Assembly (NCBI GenBank): GCA_001464545.1
Contig: LNFC01000006.1
Location: forward strand, 1 to 64,000
Length of the DNA: 64,000 nt
Source: Acidobacteria bacterium Ga0077551
GTDB lineage: Bacteria > Pseudomonadota > Alphaproteobacteria > Caulobacterales > Hyphomonadaceae
Direction: 5' to 3'
This document shows, one piece after another, positions 25,881 to 36,500 of this stretch (the stretch's first letter is position 1; the number at the start of each line of letters is the position of its first letter). A program made the translations under genes and the position numbers. Below the pieces are notes generated by a model. The model was not told where the DNA came from. It ran no database searches and saw only the letters and a program-made list of their open reading frames with translations.

Positions 25881-27488
25881 ATGCTTCAGTTTCCCGCCTG
25901 GAAAGTCCTCCTTGTTCTGGCCGTACTGGCCTGGGGGGTGGTGATGTCGCTGCCCAATGCGGTGAACATGTCCGGTGCGCCTGATTGGGTGCCCAAGAAG
26001 GCCGTGAACCTGGGCCTCGACCTGCGGGGCGGCGTTTATCTCGAAATGGAAATCCGCCCGCAGGATGTGATCGGCGGCCGGCTGGAAGTGTTTGCGCGCG
26101 ATGTGCGCACGGCGCTGGCGCGCACCGATACGCAGGACCCCGTGGCGCACCTGGCGGAAGTGAACGGGCGCACGATGACGATCAAGCTGACCCGCGCGGA
26201 TGCCTCCGGCAATTTTCCGGTCGCGGATGCAATTGCCCGCATCGAGAAAGTGAATGGCCCTGTCGAGGGCGGACTGGCCGGCGGGAAAACCTTTGACGTT
26301 GCGCGCGCCGGTCCGGACACGATTGCGATCACGGTGCCGGCAAATTCCGAAAACCTGATGATGGCGGATGCGCTCGCCAAGACCGAGACGATCGTCCGCC
26401 GCCGGATTGACCCGGATGGTGTCGCCGAAATCTCGATCACGCGCTCGGGCTCGAACCGCCTGATCCTTGAGGCGCCCGGTGAGCCCGACCCGCAACGCCT
26501 GAAGGACCTGCTCAGCCGGGATGGCCGAATGACGTTCAACATCGTGGATGACAGTGCCTCCTCGATTGCCGCCGCCCAGGCAGGTGTCGTGAAGCCTGGT
26601 TTCCGGCTGATTTCCGGGCCGACGACCGGTCCGCTGCTCATCCGTTCGATCCCGGAGATCGTCGGCTCCGACATCGCCAGTGCCAGCCAGGGCAATGACG
26701 AGGCCAACCGGCCGCAGATCAACTTCCGCCTCAACTCCAACGGCGCGCGCAAGTTCTTCGAGACGACGCGGTCGAATACCAACAAGCGGTTCGCGATTGT
26801 GCTCGACGACTCGATCATGTCAGCGCCGAGCATCAACGAGCCGATCCCCGGCGGCAACGTGCGCATCACGGGCGATTTCACGATCGAGGAAGCGCAGGAC
26901 CTGGCCGCGATCATCTCCGCTGGCGAGATGCCCGCGAAGGTGCAGTTTCTCGACCAGCGTGTGGTTTCCTCGACGCTGGGGGAGGATTCGATCAGGTCCG
27001 GCTATCTCGCAGCCGTTGTGGGTCTAGCTCTGGTCGGGTGCTTCATGATCCTGGCCTACGGTGCTCAGGGCGTCTTCGCGGTGGCATCGCTAGCGATGAA
27101 CATCGTGCTGATCTTTGCGTCTCTGACGCTACTCAACGCGACGCTGACGCTGCCCGGGATCGCGGGCATCATCCTCACCATCGGTATGGCGGTCGACGCC
27201 AACGTGCTGGTGTTCGAGCGCATACGGGAAGAACAGCGAAATGGCCGCTCGATCTGGACAGCCGTGCAGGCGGGCTATGAGCGCGCGCTGATCACCATCC
27301 TCGATTCCAACATCACGACGCTGTTTGCGGCAGGCATCCTCTACGCGCTCGGCTCCGGCCCGGTGAAAGGGTTTGCTGTCACGCTGGCGCTCGGCATCAT
27401 CACCTCCGTGTTCACGGCTTTCATATTCACCCGCATGCTGACGGTCTTCTGGATGAAGATCGCCAAGCCCAAGCGGTTTGCGATCTAG
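25881..27488 (+). CDS. secD: Protein translocase subunit SecD
   Basis: SecD (535 residues) uses the proton gradient to pull secreted proteins out of the SecYEG channel on the periplasmic side. One N-terminal membrane helix (about 6-26) leads to a large periplasmic domain starting at LGLDLRGGVYLEMEI, then a five-helix membrane region with GIAGIILTIGMAVDANVLVFERIREE. It lies 43 bases after yajC and 20 before secF, forming yajC-secD-secF. Confidence 0.98.
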   Translation: MLQFPAWKVLLVLAVLAWGVVMSLPNAVNMSGAPDWVPKKAVNLGLDLRGGVYLEMEIRPQDVIGGRLEVFARDVRTALARTDTQDPVAHLAEVNGRTMTIKLTRADASGNFPVADAIARIEKVNGPVEGGLAGGKTFDVARAGPDTIAITVPANSENLMMADALAKTETIVRRRIDPDGVAEISITRSGSNRLILEAPGEPDPQRLKDLLSRDGRMTFNIVDDSASSIAAAQAGVVKPGFRLISGPTTGPLLIRSIPEIVGSDIASASQGNDEANRPQINFRLNSNGARKFFETTRSNTNKRFAIVLDDSIMSAPSINEPIPGGNVRITGDFTIEEAQDLAAIISAGEMPAKVQFLDQRVVSSTLGEDSIRSGYLAAVVGLALVGCFMILAYGAQGVFAVASLAMNIVLIFASLTLLNATLTLPGIAGIILTIGMAVDANVLVFERIREEQRNGRSIWTAVQAGYERALITILDSNITTLFAAGILYALGSGPVKGFAVTLALGIITSVFTAFIFTRMLTVFWMKIAKPKRFAI

Positions 27489-27508
27489 CCAGGCGAGGAC
27501 ATGCACCC

Positions 27509-28501
27509 ATGCTGATCAAATTCTGGCCTGCCGAAACCAAGATCCCCTTCATGCGCTACCGCTATGTTGGCGTGACGCTGTCGATCCTGATGATCATCGG
27601 ATCCTTCTTCCTGCTGGCGACGCGCGGACTGAACCTCGGCGTCGACTTTGCCGGCGGATCGGTGATCGAACTGACCGAATCCGAGACCGTGACGGTGTCG
27701 GAAGTTCGCAGCAAGATCGGCAATGGCCTGACGGTCAACTCCGCCACCGACACAGACGGCACAAGGCGCATCGTGATCCGGTTCGGAGACCTCGATGAGT
27801 CCCTGCTCGGGCCTGAATTCGCGGCCTTGTCGCCCGAAGAGAAAGTTGAACGCGCCTCCTCTGCGTCGAACACCTTCGTCGTGAACGAGATCAAGAGCAC
27901 GTTCAACCTGACCGACCAGGATATCCTGCGCAACGACTCCGTGGGCCCGAAAGTCTCCGGCGAACTGTTCCGTGAGGGGATGATCGCGCTCGGCGTCGCA
28001 ACGGTCATGATGCTGCTCTACATCGCGTTCCGGTACAGCTGGTCTTACGCCATCGGCGGCGTTGCTGCGCTGGCGCATGACGCGATCGGCACGATGGGGC
28101 TCTTCGCGCTCCTGCAGATCGAGTTCGACCTGACGACCGTTGCGGCCCTGCTGACGATCATCGGTTACTCGATCAACGATTCGGTCGTTGTGTTCGACCG
28201 GATCCGCGAAGTGCGCCGAAAGTACAAGCAGATGCCATCGAATGAAGTCATCGACATCGCGACGAACCAGACCCTGTCGCGCACGTTCCTCACGGCCGGC
28301 ACGACCCTGATTGCCATCCTGGCTATCACGATCTTTGGCGGGCCAGTGCTTCAGGGCATGAGCATCGCGATGATCTGGGGCATCTTCATCGGCACGTATT
28401 CGTCGATCTTCTTCGCTTCGGCCATCGTGATGGCGCTCGGCACCGACATCCGCAGGCCTGGCGTGCCGGACGACACGCCGGGTTTCCAGGGCGCGTCGTA
28501 A
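27509..28501 (+). CDS. secF: Protein translocase subunit SecF
   Basis: SecF (330 residues) pairs with SecD in the translocase. It has a first membrane helix, LGVDFAGGSVIELT as the start of its periplasmic domain, then the conserved membrane segment TIIGYSINDSVVVFDRIREV and ITIFGGPVLQGM. It ends seven bases from the convergent ychF, leaving no room for a separate terminator. Confidence 0.98.
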   Translation: MLIKFWPAETKIPFMRYRYVGVTLSILMIIGSFFLLATRGLNLGVDFAGGSVIELTESETVTVSEVRSKIGNGLTVNSATDTDGTRRIVIRFGDLDESLLGPEFAALSPEEKVERASSASNTFVVNEIKSTFNLTDQDILRNDSVGPKVSGELFREGMIALGVATVMMLLYIAFRYSWSYAIGGVAALAHDAIGTMGLFALLQIEFDLTTVAALLTIIGYSINDSVVVFDRIREVRRKYKQMPSNEVIDIATNQTLSRTFLTAGTTLIAILAITIFGGPVLQGMSIAMIWGIFIGTYSSIFFASAIVMALGTDIRRPGVPDDTPGFQGAS

Positions 28502-28508
28502 ACGAAGT

Positions 28509-29606
<1,098 letters not shown>

Positions 29607-29761
29607 GGCGCCTTGCACTCCGGATTAGCTGAACCGGCGCATTAGCCCCTTTTGCCGCCCGAAAACAGGCACAAAAATCGCTTCGCAGCTTAAATGGCTG
29701 GCTTGGCCGTGCCGCGGGGGTATTCTCCCGTGGTTAACCGTATCAGAAGGGTACACGCCCC

Positions 29762-30724
29762 ATGAGTTATGACGTCTTCCTGGTGTCCGCGATCGAGGAC
29801 CGGGACACCGCCAAACTGGTGGCGCGGCGCCTGCGCGCGCTCAAATTCCGCGTCTGGCTGGACCAGAAGCAGGAAGACGAGACCTTCGACGCGAAGGACG
29901 CGCGCGATGCGATGAACTCGCAGACGATGCTGGTGCTGTGGTCGGCCAATGCCGTGAAGAGCGACTGGGTGCGGGCGGCCGCGGCGGTGGGAAATTCCCG
30001 CGCGGGCACGCTCGCCGAAGCCGCGCTCGACAAGACCATTCCCTATGAACCTTTCCGCACGCACAAGCGGTATGCGCTTGATGGCATGACGTCGCGCAAG
30101 TCGCCCCCCGCCTTTGCGGACCTGATCGATGAACTTGGCCGCCGCCAGGGCCGCAGCGACCTGCGAGAATGGAACGCGTTCGGCGCGCAGGACGAGGACA
30201 AGCGCCTCGACTGGCTCGCCGCCCACCCGAATGACCCGCTGGCGCTGGACGCCAAGAAGAAGCGCGAGAAGGATCTCGGCATCAAGCCCGCGCCTGCGCG
30301 CGAAGCCATCGGCGCCGCAGCGCTCGCCGCCGCCTCGTTGCGCGGTACGACCTCCGCGCCGCCGCCGGCGAGCACGCTATCGCCGCAGCGCACAAATGGT
30401 GCGGTGCCGCTCGCCTCGGACGGCGCCATCGCCTCGGCCAACCTTGCTGGGGAAGCGCTTGGCTTCGGCACGATGATGGCCGTCAGCCTTGCGATTGGCG
30501 CGATGCTGATCCTTGCCTGGGCCTTCCGCTCGCAGCCCGCTGCGACGGCGCCAGGCATGATGCCCGCGATCGCCAATGCCAGCCTGGCGCCCGCAGCTTG
30601 CCCGGCCGGCACCGTGCCGCGCTCGATGCTCCGTGTACTGGAGCCCGGCCCGATCATTGACGATACGCGACCACCGCTCGAGCCGGGTCCGATCATCGAC
30701 GATACGACGGAACAACCGGGCTGA
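29762..30724 (+). CDS. TIR-domain protein with one transmembrane helix
   Basis: The N-terminal 125 residues form a TIR domain (MSYDVFLVSAIEDRDTAKLV, FRVWLDQ, MLVLWSANAVKSDWV). Then comes a charged spacer with DWLAAHPNDPLALDAKKKREK, an Ala/Pro-rich linker, a membrane helix (about 232-255) and a C-terminal tail containing LEPGPIIDDT twice (293-302, 306-315). The site where NADase TIRs carry their catalytic Glu seems to hold Asp43, so NAD cleavage is uncertain. The TIR should be cytosolic and the tail periplasmic. It is a single gene between ychF and the F0 operon. Function unknown; bacterial TIRs act in immunity or signalling. Confidence 0.8.
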   Translation: MSYDVFLVSAIEDRDTAKLVARRLRALKFRVWLDQKQEDETFDAKDARDAMNSQTMLVLWSANAVKSDWVRAAAAVGNSRAGTLAEAALDKTIPYEPFRTHKRYALDGMTSRKSPPAFADLIDELGRRQGRSDLREWNAFGAQDEDKRLDWLAAHPNDPLALDAKKKREKDLGIKPAPAREAIGAAALAAASLRGTTSAPPPASTLSPQRTNGAVPLASDGAIASANLAGEALGFGTMMAVSLAIGAMLILAWAFRSQPAATAPGMMPAIANASLAPAACPAGTVPRSMLRVLEPGPIIDDTRPPLEPGPIIDDTTEQPG

Positions 30725-30748
30725 GGCGCGCCTCGCTGATAAAGAAAA

Positions 30749-30777
30749 AAGCCGCCGGGCGAACCGGCGGCTTTTTT
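30749..30777. terminator. Bidirectional terminator between TIR gene and atpF
   Basis: AAGCCGCCGG and CCGGCGGCTT form a perfect 10-bp stem around GCGAA, with a T-run on the right and an A-run on the left. It can therefore end the plus-strand TIR gene and the minus-strand F0 operon. Confidence 0.9.
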
Positions 30778-30802
30778 GTTCCCTCACGGAGCGTCAGTCG
30801 CT

Positions 30803-31387
30803 CTATTTGAGGACGCGTTCGATCTCGCGGGCTGCGGCTTCGAACTGGTCGACGCCGGTCTGGTTTGCCATCACGCGCCGAGCTGCCTCAGTCGCTGCAT
30901 CGGCAGCAGCGCGCCGCACTTCGCTGGCCGCTTCGGCTTCTGCGCGCGCGATGCGGGCGGCGGCCTGCGCTTCGCGGCGGGCAATTTTTTCAGCGAGATC
31001 TTTCTTTGCTTCATCGAGAAACGCTTTTGCTTCGACCTTTGCCTGCTCGATGATGGCTTCGGCTTCCTTGTCAGCATCCTGCTGGCGGCGTTCAGCCAGG
31101 GCAAGGGCTTCTGCCGCCTGTTCACTCAGGTTGGCTGCCTGCTCCAGTTCGGCCTTGATGGCGTCCACGCGGGCATCCAGACCGCCGAGTATGGCCTTGA
31201 ACGCGCCCATGCGGCCTGCAATGAGCAGGAACACGACCATGGCGAGGAAGGCCGTATGGGTGACCGGATCCTTGAGGGCATAAAGGAGACCGGCAACGAA
31301 GGCGCCAGAGCCGTCGCTTTCCGGTGCTGCGGCAGCTGCGGGCACCAAGAGCGCCGACAGAAGAAGAAGCGAGGACATTTTCTTCAT
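30803..31387 (-). CDS. atpF: ATP synthase F0 subunit b
   Basis: The b subunit (194 residues) forms half of the peripheral stalk that holds F1 static against F0. After a signal-peptide-like segment (SSLLLLSALLVPAAAAA) it has one membrane helix (about 45-62) and a long Ala/Glu/Lys/Arg coiled coil ending EIERVLK. It is the last gene of atpI-B-E-F'-F and four bases after the b' gene. It is paired with a separate b' subunit, as usual in alphaproteobacteria. Confidence 0.93.
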   Translation of the reverse strand: MKKMSSLLLLSALLVPAAAAAPESDGSGAFVAGLLYALKDPVTHTAFLAMVVFLLIAGRMGAFKAILGGLDARVDAIKAELEQAANLSEQAAEALALAERRQQDADKEAEAIIEQAKVEAKAFLDEAKKDLAEKIARREAQAAARIARAEAEAASEVRRAAADAATEAARRVMANQTGVDQFEAAAREIERVLK

Positions 31388-31391
31388 CGGA

Positions 31392-31925
31392 TCACTCCAG
31401 CGCCTTGGCGACAGCCTTGCCGAGTTCGGCCTTTGTGGCCTTGACGCCGAACTTGCCGATCATCGCCTCGGCGGCGTCCACGGCAATCGCTTCGACGTTC
31501 TTCATGGCGTCAGACCGCAGGCGCTTGATTCGCGTTTCAGCAGCTTCCAGCTTCTTGCTGACGTCAGCGTCGACACGGGCTGTCTCCGAAGCAAGTTCGG
31601 CTTCGGACTTGACGCGCGCCTTCTCTGCTGTTTCCCGCGCTTTCGAACGGGCTTCCGCCAGGCGCAGCTCAAGCGCCTTGCGGGCTTCGACCGCCTGGTT
31701 GTTAAGCCGGGCGGCTTCATCGAGGCCAAACGCAATACGGTTGGCGCGTTTCTCGATAGTGTCCGAAAGCTTGGGAAGTATGTAGCGTGAAAGCGCTACA
31801 TACAGGGCCATGAAAAGGATCGCCAACCAGAAGAGCTGGGACGGCATATGCCACGTTTCGAAGGGCGGAAATGCCGCGCCTGCGTCTGCGTCGCCTGCAG
31901 TCTCAGCAAGGAAAGCGAAGATCAT
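31392..31925 (-). CDS. ATP synthase F0 subunit b'
   Basis: The b' subunit (177 residues) makes the heterodimeric peripheral stalk with b. It starts with an acidic and Ala-rich leader, then FETWHMPSQLFWLAILFMALYVALSRYILP as the membrane helix with the conserved WP/FW-type entry, and a long coiled coil. The ISxxPxx-like IEKRANRIAFGLDEA segment is typical. It follows atpE by 41 bases and precedes atpF. Confidence 0.93.
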   Translation of the reverse strand: MIFAFLAETAGDADAGAAFPPFETWHMPSQLFWLAILFMALYVALSRYILPKLSDTIEKRANRIAFGLDEAARLNNQAVEARKALELRLAEARSKARETAEKARVKSEAELASETARVDADVSKKLEAAETRIKRLRSDAMKNVEAIAVDAAEAMIGKFGVKATKAELGKAVAKALE

Positions 31926-31966
31926 GTTGTTACTCCGGCCCGGTTGGTCGCCCTAGTACTGGATGA

Positions 31967-32203
31967 TCAGGCGACGAACAGGATCAGGATGGCGATCAGC
32001 ACCGAGAAGATGCCAAGTGCTTCTGCCAGGGCCATACCGATGAAGAGGTTACCGGTCTGCTGCGGTGCTGCCGACGGGTTGCGCATGGCAGCGTCAAGGA
32101 AGCTGGCGAAGATGTTGCCCACGCCGAGCGCGGAACCGATCATGCCGAGCGTAGCGAGGCCAGCGCCGACATATCTCAGGCCTTCGGTGATGTTGCCTTC
32201 CAT
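31967..32203 (-). CDS. atpE: ATP synthase F0 subunit c
   Basis: The c subunit (78 residues) forms the rotating proton-driven ring in the inner membrane. Two hydrophobic helices flank the polar loop RNPSAAPQQT (41-50), and Glu61 in ALAEALGIF is the proton-carrying residue. No Na+-specific signature (such as Gln and Ser/Thr around the Glu) is apparent, so it should be a proton ring. AAAGGAGA precedes the ATG at 32203. The ORF track hides it inside a longer frame. Confidence 0.96.
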   Translation of the reverse strand: MEGNITEGLRYVGAGLATLGMIGSALGVGNIFASFLDAAMRNPSAAPQQTGNLFIGMALAEALGIFSVLIAILILFVA

Positions 32204-32318
32204 GAAGGGTCTCCTTTGAAAAAGTTGATCAGGGTGATTGATGGCCCGTGAACCTTGTTCGCCGGGCTCCGTCAAGCAGTTTGATGCGGGATATCGTGAC
32301 GCAGCCTGACCGGCCGCC

Positions 32319-33089
32319 TCAGTGATCCCCCGCATGCAGTGCGTCGTTGAGGTAAACGCAGGTAAGGATTGCGAAAACATAGGCTTGAAGGCCTGCGACA
32401 AGGAATTCCAGCGCGTTGAGGGCGACCCCCATGCCGAAGGCCAGGAGCGCGACGGGAAGGTAGATCGTGCCGGCGCCAACCAGCGCAACCGCAAAGCCGG
32501 CGAAAAGCTTCAGCATGATGTGCCCAGCCAACATGTTCGCAAACAGGCGCAAGGCAAGCGTCAGGGGCCGCGCGAGGAAAGAGATGATCTCGATCGGTGT
32601 CAGGATGATGTAGATGTACCAAGGTGCGCCCGAGGGGGCGAACAGCTTGAAGAAGCCCAGCCCGTTCTTGAGCAGACCCACCACCACGACCGTCACGATC
32701 ACGCTCATGGCCAGGGCGCCGGTCACGATGATGTGGCTGGTCGTCGTGAACGCATACGGCACCATGCCGATGAGGTTTGCGAACAGGATGAAGAAGAACA
32801 ACGTGAAAACGAAGGGGAAGAACTTCAGTCCTTCCTCGCCGGACGAGCTGCGCACCATGTCGGCAATGAACCCGAAGCCCATCTCGGCGGCCGACTGGAG
32901 CCGGGAAGGCACAAGTTCGCCGCGGCGCGCTGCGATGCCGAAGAAAGCGATAACCAGGACCACGCCCAGCAGCATGAAGCCGGACGCATTGGTGAATGAG
33001 ATATCGAAGCCGCCGAGCCGGAGATCGATCCACTTCTGGACTTTGAACTGGCTGATGGGATCAAGCGCAAGGGCCGGAGAGAATATCAT
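32319..33089 (-). CDS. atpB: ATP synthase F0 subunit a
   Basis: The a subunit (256 residues) forms the stationary proton path next to the c-ring. Five or six helices are visible; ARPLTLALRLFANMLAGH holds the essential Arg, and LNALEFLVAGLQAYVFAILTCVYLNDAL is the C-terminal pair of helices. The start at 33089 (MIFSPALALDP) overlaps the atpI stop (ATGA), so the two are coupled; the track starts 52 codons too early. Confidence 0.97.
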   Translation of the reverse strand: MIFSPALALDPISQFKVQKWIDLRLGGFDISFTNASGFMLLGVVLVIAFFGIAARRGELVPSRLQSAAEMGFGFIADMVRSSSGEEGLKFFPFVFTLFFFILFANLIGMVPYAFTTTSHIIVTGALAMSVIVTVVVVGLLKNGLGFFKLFAPSGAPWYIYIILTPIEIISFLARPLTLALRLFANMLAGHIMLKLFAGFAVALVGAGTIYLPVALLAFGMGVALNALEFLVAGLQAYVFAILTCVYLNDALHAGDH

Positions 33090-33445
33090 GCGTCTTTCGT
33101 TTCGTCGTCTGGGGCGCTGATGCCCTGTGAATTCTTGAGCGCGCGGGCATTCAGCTCGCGGTAGGCTCTCATTATTGAGCGGATTGCTGCTGCAAACCCG
33201 AACCCGATCATCACCAGAAGGCCCCAAGGGTGCGTGCCCGCCCACTGGTCGATCCAGTAGCCGAGAAAGCCTCCTACGAACACACTCGCGACAAACTCAA
33301 TTCCGAACCGCAGCGCATACGCGCCTGCCGAGACAGTACTATCGTCGGATGCCTGCTTGCGCTTCTTCGCCGTTTCCCGGGCCTCGCGATCAGCCAGTGC
33401 CTTTGCGATCCGGTCGCTCAGGTCATCAGGCTGCTCGCTGGACAT
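33086..33445 (-). CDS. atpI: ATP synthase-associated AtpI/AtpZ-like protein
   Basis: A 119-residue protein with a charged N-terminal 40 residues and two membrane helices (RFGIEFVASVFVGGFLGYWIDQWAG and PWGLLVMIGFGFAAAIRSIMRAY). AtpI/AtpZ-family proteins sit at the head of F0 operons and aid c-ring assembly or Mg/Ca uptake. It overlaps atpB by four bases. A promoter-like TTGACT-17-TAGCTT lies 63 bases upstream. Confidence 0.9.
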   Translation of the reverse strand: MSSEQPDDLSDRIAKALADREARETAKKRKQASDDSTVSAGAYALRFGIEFVASVFVGGFLGYWIDQWAGTHPWGLLVMIGFGFAAAIRSIMRAYRELNARALKNSQGISAPDDETKDA

Positions 33446-33507
33446 GGGCTTGGCGCTCCCTGCACGCGATTCCGATCCGATGGAGGTACCCTCCCAGATT
33501 GCGGCGC

Positions 33508-33536
33508 AAGCTATGAGGGTGGCCTTGGCAAGTCAA
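33508..33536 (-). promoter_or_regulatory. Probable promoter of the F0 operon
   Basis: On the minus strand TTGACT (33536-33531) is followed after 17 bases by TAGCTT (33513-33508). It lies between smc and atpI, about 63 bases before the atpI ATG, and matches what the long F0 operon requires. Confidence 0.5.
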
Positions 33537-33557
33537 CGGGGCGTTTGAAATGTTAGA

Positions 33558-33585
33558 GCTCTGTATTATATAGAAAATATAGAGC
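33558..33585. terminator. AT-rich hairpin after smc
   Basis: GCTCTGTATT and AATATAGAGC form a 10-bp stem (one G-U) with loop ATATAGAA, ten bases past the smc stop. There is no clean T-run, so termination is only likely. Its AT-richness stands out against the GC-rich surroundings. Confidence 0.4.
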
Positions 33586-33595
33586 GCCGCCTGCG

Positions 33596-36500
33596 CTACT
33601 CCGCCGCAACAAGCCGCTCTGCTGCAGCAAGGTCCACGGAAACCAGTTTCGACACGCCTTTTTCGCGCATCGTGACCCCGAAAAGCCGGTCCATCCGGCT
33701 CATTGTCACTGGATTATGGGTGATCACGACGAATCGGGTGTCGGTTCGCTGGCGCATCTCGTTCAACATGTTGCAGAACCGGTCGACGTTGGCGTCATCA
33801 AGGGGGGCATCGACTTCGTCGAGCACGCAAATCGGGGCGGGGCGCGACAGGAACACGGCGAAGATCAGCGCCGATGCCGTCAGGGCCTGTTCGCCTCCGG
33901 ACATGAGCGCGAGTGTGCCGAGCTTCTTGCCGGGGGGCTGCGCGAAGATTTCGAGGCCTGCTTGCAGAGGGTCCTCGGCATCCACCAGTCGCAATTCGGC
34001 CTGCCCGCCGGCAAAGAGCGCGACGAAGAGCGCCTTAAAGTGCATGTTTACCGCATCAAACGCCTCGATAAGACGTTGACGTCCTTCGACGTTCAGCGCC
34101 TCGACGCCTTCGCGCAGCTTGGCGATGGCGGCGGCCAGGTCATCGCGTTCGGCAATCTGGGTGCCGAGGCGGGATTCGAGCTCTTCCGCTTCTTCCTCGG
34201 CATTCATGTTCACGCCGCCGAGCTGATCACGCTCGCGGCGCAGACCATCGAGACGCGATTCAGCTTCGCGGGGCGTGAAGGCGCCGAGGGTGTCTTCGTC
34301 GAGACCGGCTTCCGCAATCGCGAGCAGGCCTTCAGGCGTGCGCTGGAAGGCGTTGCGGGCGTGCTCGACGCTTTCGGTCAGCTTGGCTTCGGCATTTTCG
34401 AGTTTCACTTTCCAGGCCGCCAGCTGCTCGCGGGCTTCCGCCGCAGCGGTCGCGGCCTTGCGGGCAGCGGCATCGGCTTCGCGGATCGCGGCTTCCTTGC
34501 GGGCGAGCGCATCGGCGGCGGCCTGGCGTTCAGTCTCGAGCGTCTCAGTCTCGGCGGCAAGACCGTCGATTTCGGCGCGCAAGGCTTCCGGCCGTTCACG
34601 CGAGGTCTGGACGGTCGCGGCTACGTCTGCGCGCCGCTCGGTCACCTGCGCGAGGCGTTCGTCCGCAGAGGCAAGGCGTGTGGTCCATGCCTCAACGTCG
34701 CGGGCCAAGGCAGCGCGGCGAGCCACAGCTTGTTCGTGGCCCCGCAACAGGTCGGCGAGCTGGCCTCGCGCTTCCGTTTCTGCCGCGCGGGCCGCTGTCA
34801 GCGTTTCCCGGGCGTTCGTCATCGCCGCTTCAAGCGCGGTGTCTTCGTCAGCCCCGCCGCCGGGTGTTGCGAGGGCGAGCATCTCGGCGATGGCCGAAAG
34901 ATCGGCTTCCGCACGGGCGAGAGCGTCGGTGCCTGCTTCACGCTTCAACTGCGTGCGTTCGTTGGCCTGCGTCGCTTCAATCGCAGCGGCGCGGGCATCG
35001 GTGAGGGAGCGCTGGGCCGGGGCGATGAACTGGCGCAGGTGGCGGAGGTTTTCTTCTGCCGAAAGGCGGGCCTTGCGGGCAGCTTCAAGGTTGGCGGCGA
35101 GTTCGTCTGATTCGGATTGGCGGGCGATCAGCTCTGCCTGGGCTGCTTCCACGCGTGCCTTCTGTTCCAGACGTGTGGCTGCGCTGACGGGAGCATCTGG
35201 CGTGCGAATGAAACCATCCCAGCGCCAGAGGTGTCCTTCGCGGGAGACGAGCCGCTGGCCGGGCTTGAGGCTGGTGAACAGACGCGCACCCTCCGACGGC
35301 GATACGAGACCGCACTGCGAGAGCCGCGGCGCCAGTTCGCCCGGCGCCTCGACGAATTTCGTCAAAGGCTCTACGCCGTCCGGAAGTGCCTGCGAGATCG
35401 ATCCAGCGCCGCTCCAAAAAAGGGCCGCAGTGCGATCTGTCGAAGCTTCGATATCGTCGCCCAGCGCGGCCGCAACGGCGCGCTCGTAGCCTTCAAGCGT
35501 GCGCAGGCGATCCAGCACAGGCGGCGCCGCGGAGGGATCCGAGCGGCGCATCAGGCGTGCGAGACCGGCAATCTCTGCTTCGAGCGCGCGCACGGCATGG
35601 TTGGCTGCATTGAACGGCGGCTCAGCTTCGCCTTCGGACACGCGGGCGCGGGCCAGATCGGATTCGGCCAACTCCACGGCGCGTTCCGCGTCGCCCAATG
35701 CGATCTCGGCTTCGGCTTCGGCATTCTTGGCCTGGCGCAGGTGAAGCAGGTTTATGCCCGCATCTTCGAGGCCGGTCATCTCGGCGCGCAGGCGCGCAAT
35801 CTCTGTGGTCAGGTGTTCCTTGCGGCGGGACTGTGCGGCGGCGCTCTCTTCCGCGGCCCGGCGGCGGGCGCGCAGTTCGGAGAGACGCTGCTGGGCGTCG
35901 TCCGCGGCGCGCTCGGCATCCGCGAGATGGGTCCGGGCTGTTTCAAGTGCAGCGCGGGCGTCCGCATCACGGCGGGCCGAGAGCGCTGCATCCTCCTGCG
36001 GCAGGGAGGCGAGCTCTTCCTGGGCTTGCGCAAGGGCTGCGGCGGCTTCCTCGCGCGCCGTCGACTCGCGGTTGAAGTCGATCGACAGGCGTAGCGATTC
36101 GGCCTCGAGCCGGGCATGCGACTCGGCGGCTATGCGCCGCTCGGTTTCGAGTTTCGCCAGCGTGATGCGGGCCTGGCCAAGCCGCGCGGCGGCGTCCATT
36201 TCTGTTTCGCGCAGCGGCGCAAGGCCGTCTCCCGCTTCAATCCTCTCCTTCTCGCGCACCGCATCTTCGCGGGAGAGGTCTTCCACCTGGCGCTTCAGCG
36301 TATCCAGCTGCGCGCGCGCGGTTTCAGCGGAGAGGCGCGCCTCTACCCAGCGCAGGTGCGCAACGAGGGCCTCAAGCGCCTGGATTTCTTCGGTCAGTTT
36401 GCGGTAACGGCGCGCCTTGGAAGCTTGCCGCTTGAGGCTGCCGAGTTGGCGTTCGACCTCGGCCGAGACTTCAGCGAGACGCTGGAGGTTGGCTTCGGCG

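Noticed and set aside
30803-33445. Sodium-driven ATP synthase
   Set aside because: The c subunit lacks the polar residues that go with Na+ binding; only Glu61 and hydrophobic neighbours are seen.
33716-35110. 464-residue plus-strand ORF inside smc
   Set aside because: Shadow of the SMC coiled coil.
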